A stretch of 37,368 nucleotides of DNA, from NCBI RefSeq assembly GCF_001746365.1, contig NZ_MJAJ01000073.1, positions 1-37,368 of the forward strand, given 5' to 3'. The stretch comes from Streptomyces sp. LUP30 (GTDB lineage: Bacteria; Actinomycetota; Actinomycetes; Streptomycetales; Streptomycetaceae). Numbering within the stretch: the first letter of the stretch is position 1; each line of letters starts with the position of its first letter. The notes under the pieces are model-generated. The model did no database searches. It was not told the DNA's origin and saw only the letters and a list, made by a program, of their open reading frames with translations. A program made the position numbers and the translations under genes. This document shows positions 1 through 8,586 of this stretch, one piece after another.

Positions 1-687
1 ATGCCGATGCGGCGGTCCATGCTGTTGCTGGTGGCCCGGCTGCCCTGGCTGGACCGCCGCATCGGCATGGACCGGCTGACCAACTGGCACCGCTGGACCG
101 GCTTCGGTCTGCTGTGGACGCTGGTCGGACACGTGGTCTTCATCGCCTTCGGTTATGCCGAGTCCTCCTCGATGAACCCCGTGAGCCAGATCGTCGACCT
201 CGCCGAAACCGTCGAAGGCGTTTTCCGCGCGGTCGTCGCGATGGGACTGATCCTGGTGATCGGCGGCGCCTCGGCCCGCTGGGCCCGCCGCCGGCTCGCC
301 TACGAGACCTGGCACTTCATCCACCTGTACGCCTACGTCGCCGTGGTGCTGGCCTTCACCCACCAGGTCGCGGCGGGGACGACGTTCACCTCGTCGTCCG
401 CCGCCACGGCCTACTGGTACGCGGTGTGGGGCGTCGCCCTGGGCTCCGTCCTGCTGGGCCGCCTCGTCCTGCCCCTGTGGCGGAACTGGCGGCACCAACT
501 GCGCGTCGAGGCGGTCGTACCCGAGGCCGGCAACGTCGCCCTCGGCGGAACCGACCGTCGCGGAGCCGTCGGCGTCGGCGCACGACGACGGCGGCGGGAC
601 GGCGCCGCAGCTGGCGGACCGGGAGCCGGCGCCGGAGGTGGGCTGGCCGGCCGGGTGACGGCGCCCTGGGGCCGGGGCGGCCGGTGA
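1..687 (+). CDS. Ferric-reductase-like transmembrane protein, partial and truncated
   Basis: The sequence enters this gene at base 1, so the true start is probably upstream. Residues 1-165 look like the C-terminal half of a ferric-reductase/NOX-type haem membrane domain. Hydrophobic helices carry histidines in WHRWTGF, LVGHVVF, WHFIHLYAY and FTHQ, the usual haem-ligand positions. Family members continue after the LRVEAVVPEAG-like stretch into a FAD- and NAD(P)H-binding ferredoxin reductase domain. Here that domain is missing and the frame runs into Arg/Gly/Ala-rich sequence. From about 536 to the TGA at 656-658 the next frame has almost only G or C at third positions and reads as a hydrophilic tail containing AEPTVAEPSASAHDDGGG. 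This points to a +1 shift near 525-545. With no reductase half it could not carry out the family's NAD(P)H-driven reaction alone. It is either a decayed gene or a membrane domain with a separate partner. Confidence 0.6.
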   Translation: MPMRRSMLLLVARLPWLDRRIGMDRLTNWHRWTGFGLLWTLVGHVVFIAFGYAESSSMNPVSQIVDLAETVEGVFRAVVAMGLILVIGGASARWARRRLAYETWHFIHLYAYVAVVLAFTHQVAAGTTFTSSSAATAYWYAVWGVALGSVLLGRLVLPLWRNWRHQLRVEAVVPEAGNVALGGTDRRGAVGVGARRRRRDGAAAGGPGAGAGGGLAGRVTAPWGRGGR

Positions 688-729
688 GCCTGTCGCATCA
701 GGCTGCTGAGCTGCGACGATGAGCTCAGT

Positions 730-758
730 TTGCCTTCCCCGGACAGGGTGCGTATGGT
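730..758 (+). promoter_or_regulatory. Predicted promoter of the DEAD-box helicase gene
   Basis: TTGCCT at 730-735 and TATGGT at 753-758 are separated by 17 bp, a good match to Streptomyces housekeeping promoters. The start codon is at 921, so the 5' leader would be about 155 nt. The leader contains an inverted repeat GCGCCAC (786-792) / GTGGCGC (808-814). Long structured leaders are common on cold-inducible helicase genes; that link is inference. Confidence 0.5.
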
Positions 759-920
759 AGTAGATCGTTTGATCCCATTTGCCCGGCGCCACCGCAGAGC
801 GCGCCGTGTGGCGCGTACTCTCCCTTGCCGTGGCTGACCGCATAGAGGCGGTCGTAATGCAATGCGAACACGGAGTTGACGGGCGCGTGCCGAGGAGACT
901 CCGGAAGGTTTCGCATTCGC

Positions 921-3242
921 ATGTCCATTTCCAGTACTGATCACTCCGTCGTGTCCGAGAACAACGACGAGCCGATCAACCTCGAGGCGATCGAGGCCGT
1001 CGAGACCGCTGACGCCGCGCAGGCCCTGGCGGCCGTCGACGAGACCCCTGAGGTCCCCGAGACCCCCGAGACCCCCGAACTCACCTTCGCCGACCTCGGG
1101 CTGCCCGAGGGCGTCGTGCGCAAGCTCGCGCAGAACGGCGTGACCAGCCCCTTCCCGATCCAGGCCGCGACCATCCCGGACGCCCTGGCCGGCAAGGACA
1201 TCCTCGGCCGTGGCCGCACCGGTTCCGGCAAGACCCTCTCGTTCGGTCTGCCCACCCTGGCCACGCTGGCCGGCGGGCACACCGAGAAGCGCAAGCCGCG
1301 CGCCGTCATCCTCACGCCGACGCGTGAGCTGGCGATGCAGGTCGCGGACGCGCTCCAGCCCTACGGCGACGTCCTCGGCCTGAAGATGAAGGTCGTCTGC
1401 GGCGGTACGTCGATGAGCAACCAGATCTACGCCCTGGAGCGCGGCGTCGACGTCCTCGTCGCCACCCCGGGCCGGCTGCGCGACATCATCAACCGCGGCG
1501 CCTGCTCCCTCGAGAACGTGCGCATCGCCGTCCTCGACGAGGCCGACCAGATGTCGGACCTGGGCTTCCTGCCCGAGGTCACCGAGCTGTTCGACCAGAT
1601 CCCGGCCGGCGGCCAGCGGATGCTGTTCTCCGCCACGATGGAGAACGAGATCTCCACGCTGGTCAAGCGCTACCTGACCAACCCGGTCACGCACGAGGTC
1701 GACAGCGCCCAGGGCAACGTCACGACCATGTCGCACCACATCCTGATCGTGAAGCCCAAGGACAAGGCGCCGGTCACCGCCGCGATCGCCTCCCGCAAGG
1801 GCCGCACCATCATCTTCGTCCGCACCCAGCTCGGCGCCGACCGTATCGCCGAGCAGCTGCGCGACTCCGGCGTGAAGGCGGACGCGCTGCACGGCGGCAT
1901 GACCCAGGGCGCGCGCACCCGCACGCTGGCCGACTTCAAGGACGGTTACGTCAACGCGCTCGTCGCGACCGACGTCGCCGCCCGCGGCATCCACGTGGAC
2001 GGCATCGACCTGGTCCTGAACGTGGACCCGGCCGGCGACCACAAGGACTACCTGCACCGCGCGGGCCGCACGGCGCGCGCCGGCCGCACCGGCACGGTCG
2101 TCTCCCTGTCGCTTCCGCACCAGCGTCGTCAGATCTTCCGTCTGATGGAGGACGCGGGCGTCGACGCCGGGCGGCACATCATCCAGGGCGGCGACGCCTT
2201 CGACCCCGAGGTCGCCGAGATCACCGGCGCCCGGTCGATGACGGAGGTCCAGGCCGAGTCCGCGGGCAACGCGGCCCAGCAGGCCGAGCGTGAGGTCTCC
2301 GAGCTCGCCAAGGAGCTGGAGCGCGCGCAGCGCCGGGCGGCCGAGCTGCGCGAGGAGGCCGATCGTCTGGTGGCCCGCGTGGCGCGTGAGCGCGGCGAGG
2401 ACCCGGAGGCGGCCGTCGCCGCGGCCGTCGAGGCGGTCGTGGAGCAGGACGCCGTGGCGGAGACGCCGGTTCAGGCCGTTGTCGCCGAGCAGCCGGTGGA
2501 GCGTCCCGCGTACGAGCAGCCGCGTCAGCGCCGGGACGAGCGGGGCAACTACGAGCGCCGTGACGACCGTGGCGGCCGTTCCTTCGAGCGTCGTGACGAC
2601 AACCGCGGCGACCGTGGCGGCTTCAACCGTGACGACCGCGGTGGCTTCAACCGCGACCGTCGTGACGACCGTCCGTCGGGTGGCTTCCGCCGCGACGACC
2701 GTCGTGACGACCGTGGCGGCCGTTCCTTCGAGCGTCGTGACGACCGTCCGTCGGGCGGCTTCAACCGCGACCGTCGTGACGACCGTGGCGGCCGTTCCTT
2801 CGAGCGTCGTGACGAGCGTCCCTCGGGCGGGTTCCGCCGCGACGACCGTCGTGACGACCGTGGCGGCCGTTCCTTCGAGCGTCGTGACGACCGTCCGTCG
2901 GGCGGCTTCAACCGCGACCGTCGTGACGAGCGCCCCTCCGGCGGCTTCCGCCGCGACGACCGCCCCTCGGGCGGGTTCAACCGCGACGAGCGCCCCTCGG
3001 GCGGCGGCTTCCGCCGCGACGACCGTCCGTCGGGTGGCTTCAACCGCGACCGTCGTGACGAGCGTCCGTCCACCCACCGTGGCAGCGACCGTCCGTTCAA
3101 CCGTGACCGTCGCGACGACCGCCCGGGCTTCCGTTCCGGCGGTCACGAGCGCCCGTACGGCCGCCGTGACGACCACCGCGGCACCGGCTCCGGCACGACC
3201 GGCCGTCGTGACGACAAGCCGCGCTGGAAGCGCAACGGCTGA
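921..3242 (+). CDS. DEAD-box ATP-dependent RNA helicase with Arg/Asp/Gly-rich tail
   Basis: Predicted to unwind or remodel structured RNA using ATP in the cytoplasm (ribosome assembly, mRNA turnover or cold adaptation are the usual roles). The start is ATG 921 (MSISSTDHS), after GGAAGG; an upstream in-frame GTG is less likely. Residues 1-60 are acidic. The helicase core spans about 62-430: FPIQ Q-motif, Walker A GRTGSGKT at 98-105, PTREL, DEAD at 206-209, SAT at 237-239, and motif VI HRAGRTARAG at 379-388. A charged probable coiled coil follows at about 450-500. From about 535 to the end (773 aa) the protein is a low-complexity array of RRDDRGGRSFE and RPSGGFNRD units, likely an RNA-binding disordered tail. 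The gene stands alone between its promoter and a strong terminator. The long open frame on the opposite strand is a by-product of the repeats. Confidence 0.95.
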   Translation: MSISSTDHSVVSENNDEPINLEAIEAVETADAAQALAAVDETPEVPETPETPELTFADLGLPEGVVRKLAQNGVTSPFPIQAATIPDALAGKDILGRGRTGSGKTLSFGLPTLATLAGGHTEKRKPRAVILTPTRELAMQVADALQPYGDVLGLKMKVVCGGTSMSNQIYALERGVDVLVATPGRLRDIINRGACSLENVRIAVLDEADQMSDLGFLPEVTELFDQIPAGGQRMLFSATMENEISTLVKRYLTNPVTHEVDSAQGNVTTMSHHILIVKPKDKAPVTAAIASRKGRTIIFVRTQLGADRIAEQLRDSGVKADALHGGMTQGARTRTLADFKDGYVNALVATDVAARGIHVDGIDLVLNVDPAGDHKDYLHRAGRTARAGRTGTVVSLSLPHQRRQIFRLMEDAGVDAGRHIIQGGDAFDPEVAEITGARSMTEVQAESAGNAAQQAEREVSELAKELERAQRRAAELREEADRLVARVARERGEDPEAAVAAAVEAVVEQDAVAETPVQAVVAEQPVERPAYEQPRQRRDERGNYERRDDRGGRSFERRDDNRGDRGGFNRDDRGGFNRDRRDDRPSGGFRRDDRRDDRGGRSFERRDDRPSGGFNRDRRDDRGGRSFERRDERPSGGFRRDDRRDDRGGRSFERRDDRPSGGFNRDRRDERPSGGFRRDDRPSGGFNRDERPSGGGFRRDDRPSGGFNRDRRDERPSTHRGSDRPFNRDRRDDRPGFRSGGHERPYGRRDDHRGTGSGTTGRRDDKPRWKRNG
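2551..3180 (+). repeat. Imperfect coding repeat array in the helicase tail
   Basis: The DNA for the helicase C-terminus is built from recurring blocks of about 24-72 bp, for example CGTCGTGACGACCGTGGCGG and CGTCCGTCGGGCGGCTTCAA, several near-identical. Unit number can change in frame by recombination or slippage, so tail length is likely to vary between strains. Confidence 0.8.
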
Positions 3243-3272
3243 CGCACCCGCTGACGCCGGCTCACCTGAGTG

Positions 3273-3318
3273 AACGCCGTGGCCCCCACCGACCGACCGG
3301 TGGGGGCCACGGCGTTTT
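3273..3318 (+). terminator. Strong intrinsic terminator after the helicase
   Basis: A perfect 18-bp stem (3273-3290 with 3299-3316) closes an 8-nt loop and is followed by a short T run (TTTT within 3314-3318). It lies 30 nt after the helicase stop and isolates that gene from the next. Confidence 0.9.
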
Positions 3319-3475
3319 CGCGTGTCCGACCGCTGGAAACCCCTTTCTCCAGCTTCCCCGGATGACTGTAGGATCAGCCGACTTGTGAGACGGATGTGAA
3401 GGCCGGGGGGCCGGGGACCGTGGACGCCGAAGAACGTCCGGTCCCGCCCGTCTCCGTTCCCGGGGAGGGACCCTC

Positions 3476-6400
3476 TTGCCTCGTCATGGCTTCACCCGTC
3501 TGCGTCTCGTCGCCGCCTCCGCCGTCCTGGCGGCAGGACTGACCCCGCTGCTCCCGTCGACGGCGGTCGCGGACACACCGCAGGAGACGGTGGTGCCGGC
3601 GGCGTTGCGCTCCACCAACGTCACGGCCACCCTCTACGGCGGCCCGTCGTACGCCGGACGCGACGGGGCCGGCGCGCAGGGCGTGTTCCACTCCCTCGAG
3701 GGCTCCGGGCTGGTCTGGACGCGCTACGCGGACGGTACGTCCGTCAAGGTGGTCCACCCCGCGGGGATGACGAGTTGGTCCACGACGGGCGGCGACGTCC
3801 TCGCCTACCGCTTCGCCGATGGCCGGGTCGACCTGTGGAGTCCGGCCGACGACGTCACGCGGACGATCCGGACGCCTGAGGGGATGACGCTGCTCACCGT
3901 CTACGCCGACCTGGCCGTCGCCTACCGGGCGGTGCGGGACGAGAGCGGCACGACGGTCGGGCGCGAGATGCACCTGCTGTCCCCCTGGCCCGACGGCAGT
4001 ACGCGGGACGTGCCGGTGACCGGCCTGCCCGAGGGGTACGTGCTCGGACAGCCCTCAGGCGGGGACGCGGACGGGCTGCTCTTCGGCGCCGGGACGACGG
4101 GCGGGTCGTACCTGTCGGTCATGGTCGACCGGCGAACGGGTGAGGTCCTGAGCTCGACTCCGCCACGCGCCAAGCCCTATGCGAACGCCCGGGTCACCGC
4201 CGCTCACGTGGTCCTCTTCGACGTAGGGGACCCGGTCGTCCAGGTCTTCGCACGCCACGACCTGTCCGGGGCCCCCGCCGAGGTCACCCTCGCCGACAGC
4301 TCGCGGAGCCCTGCGACGGACCTCACCGTGGTCGGCGACTGGCTGGTGACGCGGCCCGGCGCCGAGACGGTCGCTCAGCCCATCGCGGGCGGTCCCAGGA
4401 AGGCCCTGCTGTCCGCGTCGCACCTGCATGTCGTCGCCGGGGCCGACGGCAGCGCCCTGGCCATCGGACGCACCGCCGCGGCCCAGGACGACTGGGGCAT
4501 CCAGCGCGTCCTCCCGGGCCCGGACGGCAGCCCGGTCGTGACCCAGGTCAAGGCGCTGCCCAAGCCGCTGAACCGGATTCAGGGGCTGTCGCTGAACCAG
4601 GGACGGCTCGTCGTGGCCCAGGACGAGTACGGCGCCACGCGCACCACGCTCCTGCGGACGGTCGCTGCGACCGGCACGCCCACGTTCGGCGATTCCTCCC
4701 GCTTCCTCGACACGCGGAACACCATCGACCACTGCCCGGACGACGACGCGGGGTGCGGTGCGATCCACGGCATGGGGGACGGTGAGATCGCCTGGCTGAA
4801 CCGCAACGCGGAGGCGGGCTACGACCGGTTGCGGGTCGCCGCGCAGGGTTCGGCCGTCTCCGCCGCCTTCGAGGTGCCCGAGGGCGGCCGGATCGCCGAC
4901 GTCTCGAGCCGCTATCTGCTCTACACCACGCCCGACGGGCAGTACGTCCACCGGTTCCGCAACGCGTCGGCCCCGGTGCTGACGCGGGGCCCCGGCGTGT
5001 CGGCCCTCGACGGCGACACCCTGTGGAGCGTCACACCGACCGCGGGCGCCGTGGTCCCCTACAACCTGACGACTCAGAAGAGCGGGACGGCGGTCACCAC
5101 GGATGCCGGTTGCGCCCCCACCGAGCTGCAGGTGCTGGGCCGCTGGCTCTACTGGGCGTGCGACGGCCGGGCCGGCGTCTACGACCGCACGGCCGGCAGG
5201 TCCGTGTCCGTGCCGGCGGACGAGGCCGAGCTCGGCGACGGTTATGTCGTCACCCACGACAAGCGGGCCGGAAAGCTGGTCCTCACCACGGTCGCGAACG
5301 GGACGCCCGCCAGCCGTGTCGTCGGTGACCTTCCGGACACCGGGACCTCACAGCGGGGCGTGCGCTGGACGGTCGACGACTCCGGCCCCGACCTCGCCTA
5401 TGTCGACGACGAGCAGCGGGTGCACCTCGTGCCGTCGGGCGTGCCCCAGCAGGCACTGCGCCTGCTGGACCCGGTGGACGTCGCGAGCCAGGTGGTGGGC
5501 GGGCAGGAGAACTCCCTCGCCCGGGTGCTGCTGTCCAAGCCGGCCGGGAGCTGGCTGCTGACCGTACGCGACGCGACCGGCAAGGTCGTGGACACCCGTC
5601 AGGGGGGTCCCGCGCGCGGCCGACTTCAAGTCAACTGGACGGGCGTCTCCACCGGGCGGGGGCTGCTGCCCAACGGCCGGTACAGCTGGGCGCTCTCGGT
5701 CGCCCCCGCGGACGGAGTGGGCGCGCCCCTGGGGGTCGCGGGCTCGACGCAGCTCCTGCACGGCAGCCCCGCGCGCCACGACTTCGTGGGCCGCCCGACC
5801 GGCTGGGTGGAGCCGGACGGCATCGGCGACCTGCTCACCCTCCACCCCCTCGGCCGGCTGACGTTCCATCACGGCACGGGCACGGGCGCGTTCTCCTCGG
5901 AGGCCACCGGCACCGGCTGGCCGACGAGCGTCACTCCGGTGCCGTTCGGCGACCTCAGCGGCGACGGCTGCAACGACGTCGTCGTGCGGCTGAGCAGCGG
6001 GGCCCTGCGCCTGTACAAGCCGGCCTGCGGTGCGGCGCCGGAGGCCACGACGCCGTACACCACGCTCGGCACCAGCGGCTGGAAGCCGTTCGACGTGCTC
6101 GCCTCTCCCGGCGACGTGAGCGGCGACGGCCGCCCCGACCTGCTCGCGCGTAACGCCACGACCGGCGCGGTGTACCTCTACCCGGGAACCGCCGCGGGGC
6201 GGCTCGCGAGCCCCGTGAAGCTGTACGCGAACTGGAAGGCGTACAAGAAGGTGGTCGCGGCCGGTGACCTGAACGGGGACGGCGTCGGCGACCTGTTGAC
6301 CCAGGACAGGGCGAACAACCTGTACCGGTTCTACGGGACCGGCAGGGGGACGTTCGGGCCGGCGGTGAAGGTGTTCGCCGGCTGGGGCTCCGCGTACGAC

Positions 6401-6562
6401 ACGTTCGTCGGCGTCGGCGACATCACCGGGGACGGGAAGGCGGACCTGGTCGCACGGGACACGGCCGGCGGGCTGTACCGGATTCCCGGCGACGGCAAGG
6501 GTTCCTTCACCGCCCGGGTGAAGATCGGCACCGGCTGGCAGCGCTACAAGGGCATTTTCTAG
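3476..6562 (+). CDS. Secreted FG-GAP/VCBS repeat protein with FlgD-like Ig region
   Basis: Function not known; probably an exported surface or extracellular protein. Start is TTG 3476, about 6 nt after GGGGAGGGA. The N-terminus is a Sec signal peptide: basic MPRHGFTRLRLR-like start, hydrophobic core, small residues TAVA before D33, so cleavage is likely after residue 32. Residues about 40-680 look like a beta-propeller-type region with no clear family. Around 690-770 there is a FlgD Ig-like segment (LLTVRDATGKVV, LPNGRYSWAL). Residues 820-1020 hold four FG-GAP/VCBS repeats with the calcium-binding pattern GDLSGDGCND, GDVSGDGRPD, GDLNGDGVGD and GDITGDGKAD. Total length is 1028 aa. The gene ends 48 nt before the permease start with no terminator between, so some read-through is possible. 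Confidence 0.85.
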   Translation: MPRHGFTRLRLVAASAVLAAGLTPLLPSTAVADTPQETVVPAALRSTNVTATLYGGPSYAGRDGAGAQGVFHSLEGSGLVWTRYADGTSVKVVHPAGMTSWSTTGGDVLAYRFADGRVDLWSPADDVTRTIRTPEGMTLLTVYADLAVAYRAVRDESGTTVGREMHLLSPWPDGSTRDVPVTGLPEGYVLGQPSGGDADGLLFGAGTTGGSYLSVMVDRRTGEVLSSTPPRAKPYANARVTAAHVVLFDVGDPVVQVFARHDLSGAPAEVTLADSSRSPATDLTVVGDWLVTRPGAETVAQPIAGGPRKALLSASHLHVVAGADGSALAIGRTAAAQDDWGIQRVLPGPDGSPVVTQVKALPKPLNRIQGLSLNQGRLVVAQDEYGATRTTLLRTVAATGTPTFGDSSRFLDTRNTIDHCPDDDAGCGAIHGMGDGEIAWLNRNAEAGYDRLRVAAQGSAVSAAFEVPEGGRIADVSSRYLLYTTPDGQYVHRFRNASAPVLTRGPGVSALDGDTLWSVTPTAGAVVPYNLTTQKSGTAVTTDAGCAPTELQVLGRWLYWACDGRAGVYDRTAGRSVSVPADEAELGDGYVVTHDKRAGKLVLTTVANGTPASRVVGDLPDTGTSQRGVRWTVDDSGPDLAYVDDEQRVHLVPSGVPQQALRLLDPVDVASQVVGGQENSLARVLLSKPAGSWLLTVRDATGKVVDTRQGGPARGRLQVNWTGVSTGRGLLPNGRYSWALSVAPADGVGAPLGVAGSTQLLHGSPARHDFVGRPTGWVEPDGIGDLLTLHPLGRLTFHHGTGTGAFSSEATGTGWPTSVTPVPFGDLSGDGCNDVVVRLSSGALRLYKPACGAAPEATTPYTTLGTSGWKPFDVLASPGDVSGDGRPDLLARNATTGAVYLYPGTAAGRLASPVKLYANWKAYKKVVAAGDLNGDGVGDLLTQDRANNLYRFYGTGRGTFGPAVKVFAGWGSAYDTFVGVGDITGDGKADLVARDTAGGLYRIPGDGKGSFTARVKIGTGWQRYKGIF

Positions 6563-6568
6563 CCAAGT

Positions 6569-6584
6569 TGTGACGTGTGTCACG
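6569..6584 (+). promoter_or_regulatory. Candidate Crp (CRP/FNR-family) binding site
   Basis: TGTGACGTGTGTCACG fits the classical CRP palindrome TGTGA-N6-TCACA in 9 of 10 fixed positions and the GTG-N6-GNCAC form described for Streptomyces Crp. It sits 6 nt after the stop of the FG-GAP gene and 27 nt before the permease ATG, where a permease promoter would be expected. Sequence match only. Confidence 0.45.
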
Positions 6585-6610
6585 CCCCCGGCTGGGGAAT
6601 TGCTGGGGGC

Positions 6611-8164
6611 ATGACAGATGACGGCACAGTGGGCGCGGGCTCTCCCGGGAACCTCTCGGACGAAGAGCGGCTGGCCCAGCTCGGCTACACCCAGGTTCTC
6701 GCCCGCCGCATGTCGGCGTTCTCCAACTACGCGGTCTCCTTCACGATCATCTCGGTCCTGTCGGGCTGCCTGACGCTGTACCTGTTCGGGATGAACACCG
6801 GCGGCCCGGCGGTGATCACCTGGGGCTGGGTCGCCGTCGGCCTGATGACGCTCTTCGTGGGCCTGGCCATGGCCGAGATCTGTTCGGCCTATCCGACCTC
6901 GGCCGGCCTGTACTTCTGGGCCCACCGGCTCGCGCCCCCGCGATCGGCCGCGGCCTGGGCCTGGTTCACGGGCTGGTTCAACGTGCTGGGCCAGGTCGCG
7001 GTGACCGCCGGGATCGACTTCGGGGCCGCGTCCTTCCTCGGCGCGTACCTGAACCTGCAGTTCGACTTCGAGGTGACGCCGGGCCGCACGGTCCTGCTCT
7101 TCGGGGGCATCCTGGTGCTGCACGGCCTGCTGAACACCTTCGGGGTGCGGATCGTCGCCCTCCTCAACAGCGTGAGCGTGTGGTGGCACGTGCTGGGCGT
7201 GGGCGTCATCGTGGGGGCCCTGGCCTTCGTCCCCGACACGCACCAGTCGACGTCCTTCGTGTTCGGCGAGTTCGTCAACAACACGGGCTGGGGCAGCGGG
7301 GTCTACGTCGTCCTGCTCGGCCTGCTGATGGCCCAGTACACCTTCACCGGCTACGACGCCTCCGCCCATATGACCGAGGAGACGCACGACGCGTCCACCG
7401 CCGGCCCGAAGGGCATCGTGCGGTCCATCTGGACCTCGTGGATCGCCGGCTTCGTCCTGCTGCTCGGCTTCACGTACGCCATCCAGTCCTACGACGCCGC
7501 GCTCGGCTCCCCGACCGGCGCACCGCCCGCGCAGATCCTGCTCGACGCCCTCGGCGCGACCGCCGGCAAGCTGCTGCTGCTCGTGGTGATCGGCGCCCAG
7601 CTGTTCTGCGGCATGGCGTCCGTCACCGCCAACAGCCGCATGATCTACGCCTTCTCCAGGGACGGCGCGCTGCCCTTCTCCCACGTCTGGCACACGGTCA
7701 GCCCCCGCACCCGCACGCCCGTCGCGGCGGTCTGGCTGGCAGCCGGCGGCGCGCTGCTGCTGGGGCTGCCGTACCTGATCAACGTGACCGCGTACGCGGC
7801 CGTCACCTCCATCGCCGTCATCGGCCTGTACATCGCGTACGTCATCCCGACGCTGCTTCGCCTGCGCAAGGGCGAGGCGTTCGAGCGGGGGCCCTGGCAC
7901 CTGGGCCGCTGGTCCAGGGCGATCGGCGTGGTGTCGGTGGCGTGGGTGGCCGTCATCACCGTCCTGTTCATGCTGCCGCAGGTCTCGCCGGTCACCTGGG
8001 AGACCTTCAACTACGCCCCCGTCGCCGTCCTCGTCGTCCTGGGCTTCGCGGGAGTGTGGTGGCAGGCGTCGGCCCGGGACTGGTTCCTCAACCCCGAGCA
8101 CGAGAAGACCCTCGCCCGAGAGGCGACACGGGCCGCCGCGCCCGCGAAACTGCCCGATCTGTGA
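6611..8164 (+). CDS. APC-superfamily amino acid permease
   Basis: Predicted inner-membrane permease importing an amino acid or related amine with a cation; the exact substrate cannot be read from sequence. The chosen start is ATG 6611 (MTDDGTVGAG), giving 517 aa; an upstream in-frame TTG at 6575 would overlap the Crp-like site. The N-terminus (LAQLGYTQVLARRMS, then FSNYAVSFTIISVLSG) is typical of the amino acid/choline/GABA (UGA4-like) branch of the APC family. About twelve hydrophobic segments follow, with conserved GYDASAHMTEET in the middle and SRDGALPFS in the loop after the eighth helix. The hydrophilic C-terminus ends in APAKLPDL. A long hairpin follows directly. Confidence 0.9.
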   Translation: MTDDGTVGAGSPGNLSDEERLAQLGYTQVLARRMSAFSNYAVSFTIISVLSGCLTLYLFGMNTGGPAVITWGWVAVGLMTLFVGLAMAEICSAYPTSAGLYFWAHRLAPPRSAAAWAWFTGWFNVLGQVAVTAGIDFGAASFLGAYLNLQFDFEVTPGRTVLLFGGILVLHGLLNTFGVRIVALLNSVSVWWHVLGVGVIVGALAFVPDTHQSTSFVFGEFVNNTGWGSGVYVVLLGLLMAQYTFTGYDASAHMTEETHDASTAGPKGIVRSIWTSWIAGFVLLLGFTYAIQSYDAALGSPTGAPPAQILLDALGATAGKLLLLVVIGAQLFCGMASVTANSRMIYAFSRDGALPFSHVWHTVSPRTRTPVAAVWLAAGGALLLGLPYLINVTAYAAVTSIAVIGLYIAYVIPTLLRLRKGEAFERGPWHLGRWSRAIGVVSVAWVAVITVLFMLPQVSPVTWETFNYAPVAVLVVLGFAGVWWQASARDWFLNPEHEKTLAREATRAAAPAKLPDL

Positions 8165-8190
8165 CCGATCCCGGTCACTTCCCGTCCTCC

Positions 8191-8235
8191 GACGCGGCCG
8201 TGTCCCCGATACCCGATCGGAGACACGGCCGCGTC
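8191..8235 (+). terminator. Intrinsic terminator after the permease
   Basis: A 14-bp perfect stem (GACGCGGCCGTGTC, 8191-8204, with 8222-8235) continues through one mismatch into a 5-bp inner stem CCGAT/ATCGG around a 5-nt loop. There is no T run, as is common for Streptomyces terminators. It separates the permease from the tRNA-Lys promoter (-10-like TATGCT at 8240-8245). Confidence 0.8.
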
Positions 8236-8274
8236 CGGCTATGCTCGGGGAGGCAACATCACGCACCACCGCCT

Positions 8275-8347
8275 GGGCCCTTAGCTCAATTGGCAGAGCA
8301 GTGGACTTTTAATCCATTGGTTGTGGGTTCGAGTCCCACAGGGCCTA
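8275..8347 (+). tRNA. tRNA-Lys (anticodon TTT)
   Basis: The cloverleaf folds fully. The acceptor GGGCCCT pairs with AGGGCCT (first pair G-U), the D-arm contains AGCTCAATTGGCAGAGC, the anticodon loop CTTTTAA reads TTT, and the T-arm is GTGGG TTCGAGT CCCAC. Discriminator base is A8347 and CCA is not encoded. A TATGCT box lies 30 nt upstream. It borders the atypical cassette at 8587-9701, but I found no second copy of its 3' end that would mark an att site. Confidence 0.97.
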
Positions 8348-8379
8348 CTGGTGCGGGAAGGGAACACCCCTTCCGACCT

Positions 8380-8426
8380 GCAGCGCCCGCCCCGGCTTCG
8401 GCCGGGCCGGGCGCTGCGGCGTTTTC
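8380..8426 (+). terminator. Terminator of tRNA-Lys
   Basis: GCAGCGCCCG (8380-8389) pairs with CGGGCGCTGC (8408-8417); an inner CCGGC TTCG GCCGG hairpin stacks inside. GTTTTC follows. The remaining sequence to 8586 shows no gene. Confidence 0.85.
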
Positions 8427-8586
8427 GGCGGTCTGCGCGAGCGAACTGGGGTGGGCACAGGGGTGGGTGCTCGATGTAGGGGCGCTGCTCGAAGCACGCG
8501 TGCAGAACCACCGCTGCGCCACGACGGGTTGGGGTCGGAGTTCCGGTGCTCTGTGGGCCTGGGCCGGCGTGGAGTGGGGTCCCGGC

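Noticed and set aside
411..3176. A 921-codon open frame opposite the helicase, rich in Val/Thr/Ala
   Set aside because: It mirrors the repeated CGTCGTGACGAC blocks and the high-GC codon pattern of the real gene; there is no domain, and it spans the terminator-free antisense of a clear DEAD-box gene.
5348..8269. A 973-codon minus-strand frame over the FG-GAP and permease genes
   Set aside because: Composition is Arg/Gly/Asp/Gln low complexity and it covers two recognised proteins on the other strand; a typical high-GC shadow.
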